Positions 52,302-61,978 of a DNA stretch of 64,000 bases are shown in pieces (the first letter of the stretch is position 1; every line of letters starts with the position of its first letter). The DNA lies in NCBI RefSeq assembly GCF_900104725.1, contig NZ_LT629758.1:3534001-3598000 (forward strand), written 5' to 3'. Under the pieces are notes generated by a model. That model saw nothing but the letters and a program-made list of their open reading frames with translations, did not search any database and was not told where the DNA came from. The DNA is from Actinoplanes derwentensis. GTDB lineage: Bacteria > Actinomycetota > Actinomycetes > Mycobacteriales > Micromonosporaceae. The position numbers were made by a program, and so were the translations under genes.

Positions 52302-53558
52302 TCAGCTCCAGGTGCCGTCGTCGCGGACCCGGTAGGTCCGGCGACCCGAGGTCAGCGTCTCCAGAGCCTCCAGGTAGGTGTCGGCCACAAACCACTCACC
52401 GGCCTGATCCAGATCGAAGACCCGCCCATGCTCGTCGATGGCCAGGACCGATTCGCTGTTCACCCGGCCCAGCGGAAGCAGACGGGCCCCGATCACCTGA
52501 CCGAATTCGTGCAGCAGGTCGGCGGTATGAGCCGCGGTCCCCGGATGGATCTCGAAGAGGCGGGAACGCTGGGACACACCCGGCGCACGACGGCTGGCCC
52601 CGACCAGTCCGGTGTAGCCCATCGCCTCGGCGAACGCCGCAAACGACTCGTGCCGGAACTCCTGACCGGCGACCGGGAGGATGTCCTCCTCCAGCGTGCC
52701 CTGCATCATCTCGGCGACCAGCTCCCGCGGTGCATCCGGCCACCATCCGCCGTTGAGCAGTTCAGAGGCAGCCGTGTCGGAGAAGACGGCCGGGACGGGG
52801 TTAGGCCGGGGCTCCGCCCTGAACTCGTGCAAAGCCCCGGAACTGGCCCACGGCAGCAACGCCAACTGGGTGAGCACGTAGACGCAGGTCTCGCACGGGT
52901 CGTTGGCCTTGCCGCCCAACGGGTCACCGGGGGCATGGATCTGGAACGTCTGGAACTGTGATCCCCGCAGTGAGGCCCGTGCCTCGTCGAGGGTGACCGG
53001 GGGAAGGCCGTCCAACGCCCGGCGCCGGTCCACGTCGTGCAGCGCGTCGGAGCAGGCGATCAGTTCGGCATGCCGCTCGTGACCGCGAACCTGCTCGTGG
53101 GGTGTCTGCTCGGCCAGCCGTTCCAGCACCAGCCGGTGATGGTTGAGTTTCTGGTCGCCTTTGGCTCCACGGCTGATGTAGACACGCCCGCCGACCGTCG
53201 CGTGTGCGGCGATACTCGGCGCTACCCGGCGGTGGATGTCGCGGCGTAGCTGCACCTCCGGGTCGGCGGTGCGAGGCGGGCCGACGATGTCGTCGCGGTT
53301 GTTCCGGTACATCTGCTGCACCGTGTCGAACGGCAGGTTCGGCCACGTCGACAGTCGCCCGGTCTCCCGGTCGATGATCTGGGCACCGCCGCCGATCTCG
53401 ACCGGCGGTGAGCCCGGCCCGACCGGTGGAGGCGCGGTCAAGGTGACGAGGAACCCCAGGTCGAACTCCTGGACCAGAGCTCTGCGCTCCTGGCCGGTCA
53501 ACGTGTGGAAACGGGCCCAGGTCGCCGCGATGGCGTCGGCCTCCGCACGAGTGATCAC
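52302..53558 (-). CDS. YwqJ-type deaminase fused to Imm35-like and SUKH-3-like modules, copy A
   Basis: A 418-residue fusion. N-terminus (1-95): Imm35-like strand/helix unit with IIDRETGRLSTWP. Middle (about 105-240): YwqJ-related deaminase core with ARGAKGDQ-like turn, HAE (163-165 in ERHAELIACSDAL) and PCETC (221-225), i.e. all three Zn ligands. C-terminus (about 258-418): SUKH-3-like fold with AASELLNGGWWPDA, LHEFGQVIGARLLPLG, then SVLAIDEHGRVFDL. Starts with GTG 53558 inside the stop of its paralogue (GTGA). No signal peptide. It may be an immune adapter, a cytosolic effector, or a toxin-immunity fusion. Confidence 0.75.
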   Translation of the reverse strand: MITRAEADAIAATWARFHTLTGQERRALVQEFDLGFLVTLTAPPPVGPGSPPVEIGGGAQIIDRETGRLSTWPNLPFDTVQQMYRNNRDDIVGPPRTADPEVQLRRDIHRRVAPSIAAHATVGGRVYISRGAKGDQKLNHHRLVLERLAEQTPHEQVRGHERHAELIACSDALHDVDRRRALDGLPPVTLDEARASLRGSQFQTFQIHAPGDPLGGKANDPCETCVYVLTQLALLPWASSGALHEFRAEPRPNPVPAVFSDTAASELLNGGWWPDAPRELVAEMMQGTLEEDILPVAGQEFRHESFAAFAEAMGYTGLVGASRRAPGVSQRSRLFEIHPGTAAHTADLLHEFGQVIGARLLPLGRVNSESVLAIDEHGRVFDLDQAGEWFVADTYLEALETLTSGRRTYRVRDDGTWS

Positions 53559-54808
53559 TGTTCGTTCCTCCAGGTGCCGTCATCACGGATACGGGCATTC
53601 GGTAAGCCCATGACCAGCGCGATGATCGCCTCGTCGAGCGTCTCCCCGATGAACCACTCGCCGCCCTGATCGAGCGAGAAGACCCGGCCGCGCTCGTCGA
53701 TCGCCAGGATCGCCTCGTCGAAGCCCTCGGAGCCGAGCGGGAACATCCTGGCCCCGGTGACCTGGCCCAGTTCGTACAGCGGATCGGCCAGATAGCGGCC
53801 GCCACCGCCGGAGTTGATCTGGAAGGAGCGGACGCGCTGCCCCAGGCCGGGCCCGTTGCGGCGGGTCATCACGTCATGGAACTGGAGGTACGCCTCGCGA
53901 GCCGCCGGAAACACCCGGATATGGTGCTCGGTGTCCAGGTCCCGGTCGTCTTCGGTGTTCGCCAGGTCCGACTCGGCCCGGCGTGATCGTCCCCATCCCG
54001 CCGCGGTCAGCTCCCACGCCACCTCTGGCGGGAAGCGGCCGGGCTGCGGGTCGTCGCCCGAGGTGGCCCGTCGGATCAGCTGGTTGACCCGGTGGATGTC
54101 CTCCGAGGCCGCGAGCATCCCCAGCTCCACCAGAATCTCCCAGCAGGTGGCGCACAGATCGGTGGGCCGGCCGCCGCGGAAGTCGTTCTCCTCGCGGATG
54201 TAGAACGTCTCGAATCCGCCGTGGCCCAGCAGCACCCGGGCCTCGTCGAGGCTGAGCGGTGTCTGGCCGGCTCCGGCACGGGTCTGATCGGCGTCGGCGA
54301 ACACGTCCGACAGCACCAGCAGTTCGGCGTGCCGCTCAGCGCCGCGGATCCGGGCCTGTCGCGGGATCGCTTCGAGCAGTCCCGCGACCAGCGGATGATG
54401 GCGCAGCTCCTGGTCGCCCTTGGCGCCACGGGCCCGGAACAGCCGGCCACCCAGGGTGATGTGTGCCGCCACCGACGGGCTGACCCGGCGGTGGGCCTCC
54501 CGGCGCAGTTCGGCGATCGGGTCGGCGGTCCGGTGCGGGCCGTTCACGGTGTCCCGGCGCTCGGTGTAGATCCGGTCGAGTTCCTCGGAGGGTGCCGGCG
54601 GCCAGTACGACAGTCGGCCGGTCTCACGGTCGACGACGGTGGTCAGGTCGGCGCCCGGCTGAGTGCGGATCTCCGGCGGCAACCGCATCCAGACCGCGAA
54701 CCCGTGGGTCAGTTCGTCAACCTCCGGCATGCACTGGTAGCCACGCCGGAACGACTGCCTGCGAGCCCACCCGCCGGCAATGTCCTGCACCTCGGCCAGC
54801 GTGATCAT
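53555..54808 (-). CDS. YwqJ-type deaminase fused to Imm35-like and SUKH-3-like modules, copy B
   Basis: A paralogue of the downstream gene (417 aa) with the same module order. The deaminase core has ERHAELLVLSDVF (His160, Glu162) and Cys219/Cys222 in LCATC, where the usual Pro before the first Cys is Leu. The SUKH-3-like part ends with LYELGQVTGARMFPLG and AILAIDERGRVFSL. From ATG 54808, divergent from the YbaB-WXG-effector cassette with 128 bases between. Divergence of the two copies (matched motifs, different sequence elsewhere) fits recognition of different partners. Confidence 0.75.
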   Translation of the reverse strand: MITLAEVQDIAGGWARRQSFRRGYQCMPEVDELTHGFAVWMRLPPEIRTQPGADLTTVVDRETGRLSYWPPAPSEELDRIYTERRDTVNGPHRTADPIAELRREAHRRVSPSVAAHITLGGRLFRARGAKGDQELRHHPLVAGLLEAIPRQARIRGAERHAELLVLSDVFADADQTRAGAGQTPLSLDEARVLLGHGGFETFYIREENDFRGGRPTDLCATCWEILVELGMLAASEDIHRVNQLIRRATSGDDPQPGRFPPEVAWELTAAGWGRSRRAESDLANTEDDRDLDTEHHIRVFPAAREAYLQFHDVMTRRNGPGLGQRVRSFQINSGGGGRYLADPLYELGQVTGARMFPLGSEGFDEAILAIDERGRVFSLDQGGEWFIGETLDEAIIALVMGLPNARIRDDGTWRNEQ

Positions 54809-54936
54809 CCAGCCCGCCCCCTTCGGTCCGTCCGTGCGAGCTTAGAGCCCTCGGCCAACGCCGCTCGGTGGAGGCCCGGGGTTGATTCCTGCTGGTAGGT
54901 TCTGTCAGTCAAATCGCGAGTCCGGGGGAGACAGCC

Positions 54937-55365
54937 GTGAGCAGACAGGCCGACCGCGACGCGAATCATGCACTTCGCGCGCGTTTCGATGACGTGGTGT
55001 CGCAGTACCAGCGCCTCCGCCTGGGCCTTGACGACCTGCAGGAACGCCTATCGGCCATGACGGTGACGGCCGAGTCGCCGGACCGGATGGTCAAAGCCAC
55101 CGTCGGCCCGCGCGGGCAGCTCGTCGATCTGAAATTCGACCCCGAGGCCTACCGCCGCCTGACTCCCGAACAGCTCTCCCGGACCGTTCTGCGGACCGTC
55201 GAGCAGGCTGTCGCGCAGACCACAGACCAGGTGCAAGAGATCGTCGGCGAGTACCTTCCGGCCGATTCCGGCGCGTCCCGGTTCATGCGGGACGGCCAGT
55301 TCAGCAGCTTCCTCGCCCGCCAGGACCGGGTGATGCGGGAAGCCGGTGACGACGATGGCCGGTGA
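54937..55365 (+). CDS. YbaB/EbfC-like small protein at the head of the effector cassette
   Basis: 142 residues from GTG 54937 with a strong ribosome site (GGGGGAG). It has a helical start (RFDDVVSQYQRLRLGLDDLQ), then MVKATVGPRGQLVDLKFDPE and a helix with LRTVEQAVAQTTDQVQE, as in YbaB/EbfC nucleoid-associated proteins. Variants of this fold are frequent at the head of WXG-effector operons in actinomycetes, where they may act as chaperone or secretion partner. Its stop overlaps the next start by 11 bases. Confidence 0.8.
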   Translation: MSRQADRDANHALRARFDDVVSQYQRLRLGLDDLQERLSAMTVTAESPDRMVKATVGPRGQLVDLKFDPEAYRRLTPEQLSRTVLRTVEQAVAQTTDQVQEIVGEYLPADSGASRFMRDGQFSSFLARQDRVMREAGDDDGR

Positions 55366-55693
55366 GCAGCTCTATCTCGACGCGCCGCGAGCCACCGCGG
55401 GCGGGCGCGACCTGACGCTGGCCGGCAACGAGATGGTCAGCATCAACAACAGCACCGTCGCCGCCATCGCCGCGGCCAGTGAGAACAAGCCGTGGGGCAA
55501 CGACGACATCGGCGCCGCGTTCCAGAAGAACTACGCGCCGCTGCTCCAGAAGTTCACCGAGGCGTTCGGTAACGTCGCCCAATTCGTCGAGGGTCTCGGC
55601 GAGGCGGCGGTCGCGAGCGTCGAGGACAACATGAACGCCGACGCGCGCTCCGGCGAGACCGTCCAGAACGCGTACCGGACGCCCCTGACATGA
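55355..55693 (+). CDS. WXG100/EspC-like secretion-associated protein
   Basis: 112 residues, helical hairpin with NKPWGNDDIGAAFQKNY in the middle, a WxG-like turn between two amphipathic helices. ATG 55355 is used. The stop overlaps the effector gene start (ATGA). Probably forms a heterodimer with the effector N-terminal domain for type VII export. Confidence 0.78.
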   Translation: MAGEQLYLDAPRATAGGRDLTLAGNEMVSINNSTVAAIAAASENKPWGNDDIGAAFQKNYAPLLQKFTEAFGNVAQFVEGLGEAAVASVEDNMNADARSGETVQNAYRTPLT

Positions 55694-58600
55694 CGATGCT
55701 GCCCAGCCCCATCCCCCACCCGCTCGACTTCTCCCCCTGGGATCTGCCCGGCTGGGCGTACGAAGCCCTGGAATGGGTCGTCGGTTTCGACTGGCCCGAG
55801 GGCAACGAGGCGCTGACCTGGGACATCGCCGACCAGTGGTATGCCCTGGCCGACGCGATGGTCGGCCCGCGCGAGGACTCCGTCCTGGCCGCGCAGCAGA
55901 TCATCGACGCCTACGGCGGTAGCGGCACCACGATCGACGCGTTTGTCGCCGCGTGGAATCAGATCGCCGCCGGTGGCGACGAGGCGCCACTCAACTCACT
56001 GATCACTTTCGCCGACGCGATGGCCCAGATGGTGTGGGAGTGCGGTGGCGACATCGAGGCCGCCAAACTCGAGGCGTGGATCGAGCTCGGCCTCTTCGTC
56101 ATCGAGCTGATCGCCCTGGCCGTCACGGTCGCGCTCACCCTCGGCGCCGCCTCGCCCGCGGCCGGTGGACTCATCGCTGCCACCCGCTTCACCATCCAGC
56201 AGATCTTCAAGAAGCTCGTCGCCCAGCTCGCCAAGAAGACGATCAAGCAGGCGCTCAAGGATGCCGGAAAGCGCGCCGCCAAAGACGTACTCACCAAGAA
56301 GGGTTTGAAGAATCTCGGCAAGAACGCCTGGCGTTCAGCCAAGGACGAAGCCCGGGAAGAAGCCTTCACCAACACCCTCGTCCAGGGCTATCAGGACGCG
56401 GCCGGGCACGGCAACTTCTCGGTCAGTGAACTGGGGATGTCCGCGCTCGGCGGAGCGGCCGGGGGTGCGGCGGCGACCGGCGGCGGCATCGGCGGCAACG
56501 GCAAGGGCGGCGTCTTCCGCGGAGCCGCGTCTGATGTCCTCGGTGAGATCGGTGGATCGGCCGTCAGCGGCGACTTCCCCAGCTTCGAAGACCTGGCCAA
56601 GGCGGGCACGTCCGGCGCCGCCGGCACCTCGGTCTCCAACACCGGTGACGCCTTCAAGGACGTCCGTTCCGACCTCAACGGCGGCGACCTCAAACTCAAC
56701 GGCTCGCTGCCGGCGTCTTCCGGACCTTCGAACACTTCTTCCGGTACGGGTGGGAGCAGCCCGAGTCTCGACTTGTCGGGTGGGGGAGATTCTGGATCGT
56801 CGTCGGGCTCGTCCTCCGGCGGCGGATCGTCCTCCTACTCAGGTGACGGATCATCCTCGAGCGCGGATTCGTCCTCGTCGTCTTCAGGCTCGTCGTATTC
56901 AGGCTCATCCTCTTCGGCCTCGTCATACACCACCGCTTCGCACTACTCCCCGTCTACGTCTACCGCGTCCTCCTCCGACGGCGGGTCGTACTCGGCTTCC
57001 TCGTCCTCGTCCTCTTCTTTCACTCCCTCCTCGTCTTCGTCCTCCTCCGATCACGGGTCTGCCCCGTCCGTTTCGGCACAGGGGGACGGGGGCTCCTCGG
57101 CCGCTTCGTCCAATCAGGCCTCGTCCGGTCCTGCCGCGTCTACACCGGCTGGTTACAGCCACTCGTCGTCGTCGGACAACGACGTGCGGCTGTCGTCGTT
57201 CGCGCCCCCGGCGGAGTCCCCGGCACAGACCTCCGGAAACACTGGTATGTCGTCGCCGGCTTCGAGCCCGGTCAACACGGCGCCCTCGGGCGGCAACCCT
57301 TCGACGAACGCGCCGATGGCTTTCGCGCCCGGCACTGTCAACAGCGGGCCGCTGGGCGGAGCTCCCAACCCGAACGTGTCCCTCGCGACCGGCGGGCCCA
57401 CGCCGAGCAGCTTCTCGCCGTCGACCACCCCACCTTCAACCGTCCCACAGTCGGTCACTTCACCGTCGACGCCGAACATCAGCCCGGCGACCACCTCGCC
57501 AGGCTCCCCCACGCTGCCGAACGTCAACACCTCGCCGAGCAATCCCCCGCCCACCGGCACTTCACCGCAGGGCCCGTCACCGGCGACGACAACACCCGGT
57601 CCCAGTACACCGGCGACCGCCAACCCGGCAACGAACGCCCCCACGTCGACGAACCCCAGCACCCCATCGGCGGCCACCCCGAACACCCCGAACACGACCG
57701 GTCCGGCGAATCCGAGCACGCCCAGCCCGAAAGGCCCGGGCCCGGCCGGTTCGCCGCCGGTCCCGGACGCCGGGCGTGGCAACGACGCAATCGCACCTGC
57801 GGGTATGCACGGCTCCCCGAACCTGACCTCGCGGACCCCGGACGAGGCGAGATTCGAGCAGGCCTACCTAGATCAGGGCGCACGCAACAAGAAGACCGTC
57901 GAGAACACCATCAGGGACCGCGCGCTCCAGGCGTTCGACAAAGAGATCACGCGAACCAGGGACGCGCAAAATTTCGCCAGACGCGAGGCGCAGAAGGCGT
58001 TCCGACTGAACTTCTCGAAGCGCGCCCACTACCAGAACATGGAAGCGCACTACCAGCAGCAGGAGCAGGATGCTCTGCACCGGCGTGCGCTGGCCATGCA
58101 CTTCTTGAGCCAGCCGTACAAAGTCCATCTCGACCCCGACAGCGGGCCGAATCACCAGGTGGCCAACGACGAGTCGGCCTTCCACGTCGATGACAGTCCG
58201 ATCTGGCACAACGACCAGTCGGCGCTGACCGGAAACGACAATCCGCCCAACGTCAGGACGACCCGGCCGTACGGCGAGCGCGGCGGTCTTCGTCCACCGC
58301 TGCCGATGCACCAGGCGGACCTGGAGCGTGTCTTCCCACTGGACTCGAATGGCCGGCCGGAGCGGGCCGCGGATCCCCGTTCGACCTACCTGAAGCTCAT
58401 GAACGACGGCGGGCCCGGCGCCGACCCGCAGCGCGGTGTCAACTGCTTGGACTGCGCCCTGTCGTTCCTGGAGACCTACGTGCATGGACGCCCGACGGTG
58501 TCCGCCGCCCGTACTGCTGATTCCTATGGTTTCGGCCAGCCCGACACCCTCGACGGCGAGAAAGACGGCCACTACCGGGCCGAGCAGGCGACCGGCAGCG

Positions 58601-61125
58601 GTTTCACCAGCCTCACGCAGCGGTGGCTGGAGGGCAACACCCGGCCGGCCGCCGACGTCAAGGCCGAGGTCGACGCCGGTTTCCAAATGATCATCGATAC
58701 GCTGAAAACGGGCGGTCACGGTTCCGCCGCGATCATCATCAACGTATGGGAGGGCAACTCCGCGCACGCGTGGAACGCCGTCAACCACAACGGTGAGATC
58801 GTCTTCGTCGACCCGCAGACCGGCGAGTACACCGACTTCTCCAACATGGTCAGCACGGCTGCCAACCCGCAATTCGGTACCCACTACGGTCACACCGGGC
58901 TTCCGAACCGCAACAACGTCGTCGAGCTGAACGCCCTGATGATCGACGGCCAGGGCAACCCGATGTCGGTACCGAACACCCATCAGTCTCCGCACTACAG
59001 TCGCCAGCCCACCCCGCCTCCGCCGCTGGCCTGGCAGCAACAGCAGGCGCAACTCCAGCAACAGACGAACCCGCTGCCCCCACCGCCGCCTGTGCCGGGA
59101 CCGCCGCCCCCTCCCTCTCCCGTCAACACTCAGCCGGACCCCGGTCCGGCCGTCGAAACGCGGGTCGACACCACGCCGCCTGGACCGCCTGCGGTGGACA
59201 CTCAGCCGACACCCGACGTGCAGGAGCCGACCGATTCGGATCCTTTGCGGGAAAGCTCCACTGCGGACCCGAGCCCCCAGCCGGAGCAGGACACCACCCC
59301 GGAACCGGAGGACAGCAAGCCGCAGCCGCACGACTTCGATCCGCTGTCGGTGCTGGACCCGCACTCGATGGACCGGCCACCCACGGACGATCCGTTCGCG
59401 GTGCTGGATCTCTCGCCGAAGCCGGCGCCCACGCCGGAACCCACCGTCGACACCGAGCCGGACAACGCTCGGCCGGATGAGGTCAAGACCGAGAACGACC
59501 TCACGCTCGCCGACACTTCGGACACGCCAGTCCCGCAACCGGCACCACCGGTCGATCGGGAGGCCGAGCAGCGGACGAAGGACGCCTACCACTTCGAACT
59601 CGACAGCAAACGCCGCGGTTTCGACACCGAACACCGCGACAATCTGGCCCATGACCTGCGTAGGCAAGCACGGGCGAGGGACGACGAGGCGGACGAGCAC
59701 GCCCGGCGGAACCGGGTAGCCGACACCCTGGGCGACCCGGCGGATGCCGCCCGTCGTGAGCAGGAGCGCGAGCAGATGCGCGCCGAAGCGGACAGCCTGC
59801 GGGAGCAGGCGAACCAGGTGGAGCGCGGCGGTCCGATCGGGGACGTCGAACTGAGTGGTTCGGACTGGGAGCGGGCCAACGAGACCTGGGCCGATACCAG
59901 CCCCGGCCCGGTGGAGACGGATGACCGGTCGGCGTTGACCGGCGACGGGGAGCCGCGACCGATCGACACGACCCGGCGTTACAACGAGCGGGGCGGTCTG
60001 CGGCCGCCGTTGCAGATTCACCAGACCGACCTGGAACGGGCGATGCCCCGCGACCAGGACGGCAACGTGGTTCGTTTGGCGGATCCGCGTGAGGGTGCCT
60101 GGTTCGGCCTGCAGAACGACGGCGGTCCCGAGGCGGATCCGACCCGCTCGAACAACTGTGGCGACAACGCCTTGTCGTTCTACGAGTCGTACATGCACGC
60201 CCGCCCGCGCGTTTCCGCTCCGCGCACGTTCGACGGCTACCACCGCGGCGACGTGAACAGCCCGATCGACCCGGAGACCGGTGTCATCGACCGGATCGAA
60301 CAGACCACGAACTCGACGTTCGAGGGCCTGACCGATGTCGGCGATCTGTCGCCCGAGGACGCTCGCAACCAGATCCGGATGGCCGAGAGCCGCCTGCACC
60401 ACCACCTGCTGGGCACCGGCCACGGTTCGTTCGCGTTCATCACGACCCAGGACCAGGCCGGCCGCACCCACATTTACGAGGCGGTCAACCAGAACGGCAC
60501 GATTCTCTACGTCGACCCCCAGACGAGGGCCGTCCGCGAGAACTCCCCGCTCTACACCAACACGGGCCGAGGCGTGGGCCCCGACGTGGTCCGCATGGAC
60601 GCCCTGACGCTGGACGGCCAGAACCGCCCCCGACCCCTCCACACCGGCGACGCCCCGAACATCGCCACCGACCCCTCCGGGACGTCCTGGCAGGTCGCAG
60701 ACTCGGTTGTCGGCCCCGCCAAGGGCGCGAGGATCACTGCGCCACATCCCCGGCATACCGTGAGCGGCGCCCGCGGTGCACGGTCGAAAGACAACAACAC
60801 CGTGTACCTGCGAGGGTACGAGTCCTACCGATTGTCAGATACGCAGGCGATCGCGGAGGGGCGTGCCCCGTGGAACTCAGAATTGAAAGCATATGTAATC
60901 GAAGGACGCAGATACAACGTAAAGGACAAGAAGACCGTTTATCCGCTTGATGGGCCCGGTATGGTGAAACTCGAACGCGCCGAATACTCCGCCCTTGTAG
61001 CGATCGCCGATGCTTACGGCGATGTTTCAGCCGCCACCGCATTGACCCGAAACCCGTTCATCGCCAACTTCCCGGGCGCGGCAGAGAAGGCCAAAGCGAT
61101 CTACGATGGGACATATGAGCCGTGA
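55690..61125 (+). CDS. Giant type VII-type effector: CpnT-like N-domain, two papain-fold toxin domains, novel C-terminal tip
   Basis: 1811 residues. The N-terminal about 160 residues match the WXG100-like/CpnT N-domain (WAYEALEWVVGFDWPEGNEA), followed by hydrophobic segments at about 130-165. A Ser-rich and then Pro/Thr-rich linker spans about 340-710. The first Tox-PL (papain-fold, glutamine deamidase-like) domain is about 868-1090, with Cys919 (NC), His1026 and Asp1041. A second Pro-rich and coiled-coil segment leads to a second Tox-PL, about 1410-1650, with Cys1490, His1594, Asp1609. The last about 130 residues, after TAPHPRHTVSGARG, match nothing I know and are less GC-rich. Immunity candidates follow, starting with GTGA overlap. 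Confidence 0.88.
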   Translation: MTMLPSPIPHPLDFSPWDLPGWAYEALEWVVGFDWPEGNEALTWDIADQWYALADAMVGPREDSVLAAQQIIDAYGGSGTTIDAFVAAWNQIAAGGDEAPLNSLITFADAMAQMVWECGGDIEAAKLEAWIELGLFVIELIALAVTVALTLGAASPAAGGLIAATRFTIQQIFKKLVAQLAKKTIKQALKDAGKRAAKDVLTKKGLKNLGKNAWRSAKDEAREEAFTNTLVQGYQDAAGHGNFSVSELGMSALGGAAGGAAATGGGIGGNGKGGVFRGAASDVLGEIGGSAVSGDFPSFEDLAKAGTSGAAGTSVSNTGDAFKDVRSDLNGGDLKLNGSLPASSGPSNTSSGTGGSSPSLDLSGGGDSGSSSGSSSGGGSSSYSGDGSSSSADSSSSSSGSSYSGSSSSASSYTTASHYSPSTSTASSSDGGSYSASSSSSSSFTPSSSSSSSDHGSAPSVSAQGDGGSSAASSNQASSGPAASTPAGYSHSSSSDNDVRLSSFAPPAESPAQTSGNTGMSSPASSPVNTAPSGGNPSTNAPMAFAPGTVNSGPLGGAPNPNVSLATGGPTPSSFSPSTTPPSTVPQSVTSPSTPNISPATTSPGSPTLPNVNTSPSNPPPTGTSPQGPSPATTTPGPSTPATANPATNAPTSTNPSTPSAATPNTPNTTGPANPSTPSPKGPGPAGSPPVPDAGRGNDAIAPAGMHGSPNLTSRTPDEARFEQAYLDQGARNKKTVENTIRDRALQAFDKEITRTRDAQNFARREAQKAFRLNFSKRAHYQNMEAHYQQQEQDALHRRALAMHFLSQPYKVHLDPDSGPNHQVANDESAFHVDDSPIWHNDQSALTGNDNPPNVRTTRPYGERGGLRPPLPMHQADLERVFPLDSNGRPERAADPRSTYLKLMNDGGPGADPQRGVNCLDCALSFLETYVHGRPTVSAARTADSYGFGQPDTLDGEKDGHYRAEQATGSGFTSLTQRWLEGNTRPAADVKAEVDAGFQMIIDTLKTGGHGSAAIIINVWEGNSAHAWNAVNHNGEIVFVDPQTGEYTDFSNMVSTAANPQFGTHYGHTGLPNRNNVVELNALMIDGQGNPMSVPNTHQSPHYSRQPTPPPPLAWQQQQAQLQQQTNPLPPPPPVPGPPPPPSPVNTQPDPGPAVETRVDTTPPGPPAVDTQPTPDVQEPTDSDPLRESSTADPSPQPEQDTTPEPEDSKPQPHDFDPLSVLDPHSMDRPPTDDPFAVLDLSPKPAPTPEPTVDTEPDNARPDEVKTENDLTLADTSDTPVPQPAPPVDREAEQRTKDAYHFELDSKRRGFDTEHRDNLAHDLRRQARARDDEADEHARRNRVADTLGDPADAARREQEREQMRAEADSLREQANQVERGGPIGDVELSGSDWERANETWADTSPGPVETDDRSALTGDGEPRPIDTTRRYNERGGLRPPLQIHQTDLERAMPRDQDGNVVRLADPREGAWFGLQNDGGPEADPTRSNNCGDNALSFYESYMHARPRVSAPRTFDGYHRGDVNSPIDPETGVIDRIEQTTNSTFEGLTDVGDLSPEDARNQIRMAESRLHHHLLGTGHGSFAFITTQDQAGRTHIYEAVNQNGTILYVDPQTRAVRENSPLYTNTGRGVGPDVVRMDALTLDGQNRPRPLHTGDAPNIATDPSGTSWQVADSVVGPAKGARITAPHPRHTVSGARGARSKDNNTVYLRGYESYRLSDTQAIAEGRAPWNSELKAYVIEGRRYNVKDKKTVYPLDGPGMVKLERAEYSALVAIADAYGDVSAATALTRNPFIANFPGAAEKAKAIYDGTYEP

Positions 61126-61976
61126 CCTACGCTCTCTTGCTCCAGGATTCCCCCGACAGACAGCGTTTGGCATCTGCCATCGCGGCCGTTCTGTCAGTGC
61201 CGATCGAGTCGGTGGATGTCGCGGAAGACGGCGATGACAACCGGAATTGGAAGGCGCCGGTCATTTGCACCGTCACCTCCATCGGTGGTGACCTGCGTCA
61301 GAGTATTCTCATCTACGTTGCCGACACTTCTGGCGAGAATATTTCCCAGGAAATCGCGGCGGCAAGGCTCGCCGAGCGGTTGAAGACTCCTGTCGCCTAT
61401 GAGGCGATGCCGATTCCTCCGGATATGTATTGGCTTGTCGGCGCAGACGGCAGGCGAAGTCGAGCGCGGATCAACGATGACGAAGACGACGGTGAACTCG
61501 TCGCTTTCCGGGTTGAGGCCGTGGAACAGCCAGTCGCCGGCGCACCTGACCTGCCCGTGGGCCCGGTCCCCGAGGTCATCCACAGCCACCGGATCCCGAC
61601 GCCTCTCACCGATCAGTTTCGGGGCTCCCCAGCCTCTGACGGCACTGGATGGGTGGTAGTAAGCCGGCTCGCCTCGTGGGAAATCATGATCACTCGCCTG
61701 ATCGAAGGCTGGCCACCGGACGGCTGGTACCCGGCCGAGTACTACCGGGACGACCTCGGTTACCGCGACGACCTAGTCACCGGTGTCGGTGAACTTCCGG
61801 ACGAGGTAAGAGGCGATTTCGCCGAAGTGCTGGCCACTCTGGATCGTCGCTTCGCCCAGGCGACTGTCGACGACGCCGGCCGGGCATTGGCGGCCGCCAC
61901 CGGACCGGTGCCGGATCGCTGGTGGTGGCACCGGATCACGGATCCCCTTCCGTGGCACGACATGCCTGGAGGTTGA
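61122..61976 (+). CDS. Candidate immunity protein, 284 aa
   Basis: GTG 61122 overlaps the effector stop (GTGA), so expression is tightly coupled. The product is acidic, with no signal peptide. It has an N-terminal alpha/beta unit (YALLLQDSPDRQRLASAIAA) and a C-terminal helical part with WEIMITRLIEGWPPDGW. No family recognised. Position directly after a toxin tip is the usual place of the cognate immunity gene. Confidence 0.7.
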   Translation: MTYALLLQDSPDRQRLASAIAAVLSVPIESVDVAEDGDDNRNWKAPVICTVTSIGGDLRQSILIYVADTSGENISQEIAAARLAERLKTPVAYEAMPIPPDMYWLVGADGRRSRARINDDEDDGELVAFRVEAVEQPVAGAPDLPVGPVPEVIHSHRIPTPLTDQFRGSPASDGTGWVVVSRLASWEIMITRLIEGWPPDGWYPAEYYRDDLGYRDDLVTGVGELPDEVRGDFAEVLATLDRRFAQATVDDAGRALAAATGPVPDRWWWHRITDPLPWHDMPGG

Positions 61977-61978
61977 TC

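Noticed and set aside
54841..54936. Sigma-70 promoter for the effector cassette
   Set aside because: TTGATT at 54882 and TAGGTT at 54896 are only 8 bases apart, too close for a -35/-10 pair; no other convincing pair was seen.
56740..57160. Ser-rich stretch as a separate repeat element
   Set aside because: It is a coding linker of varied Ser codons inside one open frame, not a nucleotide repeat.
57868..60756. 962-codon open frame antisense to the giant effector gene
   Set aside because: It mirrors third-position GC of the real gene and its product is Arg/Val/Gly-rich with no domain; the plus strand has clear domains.
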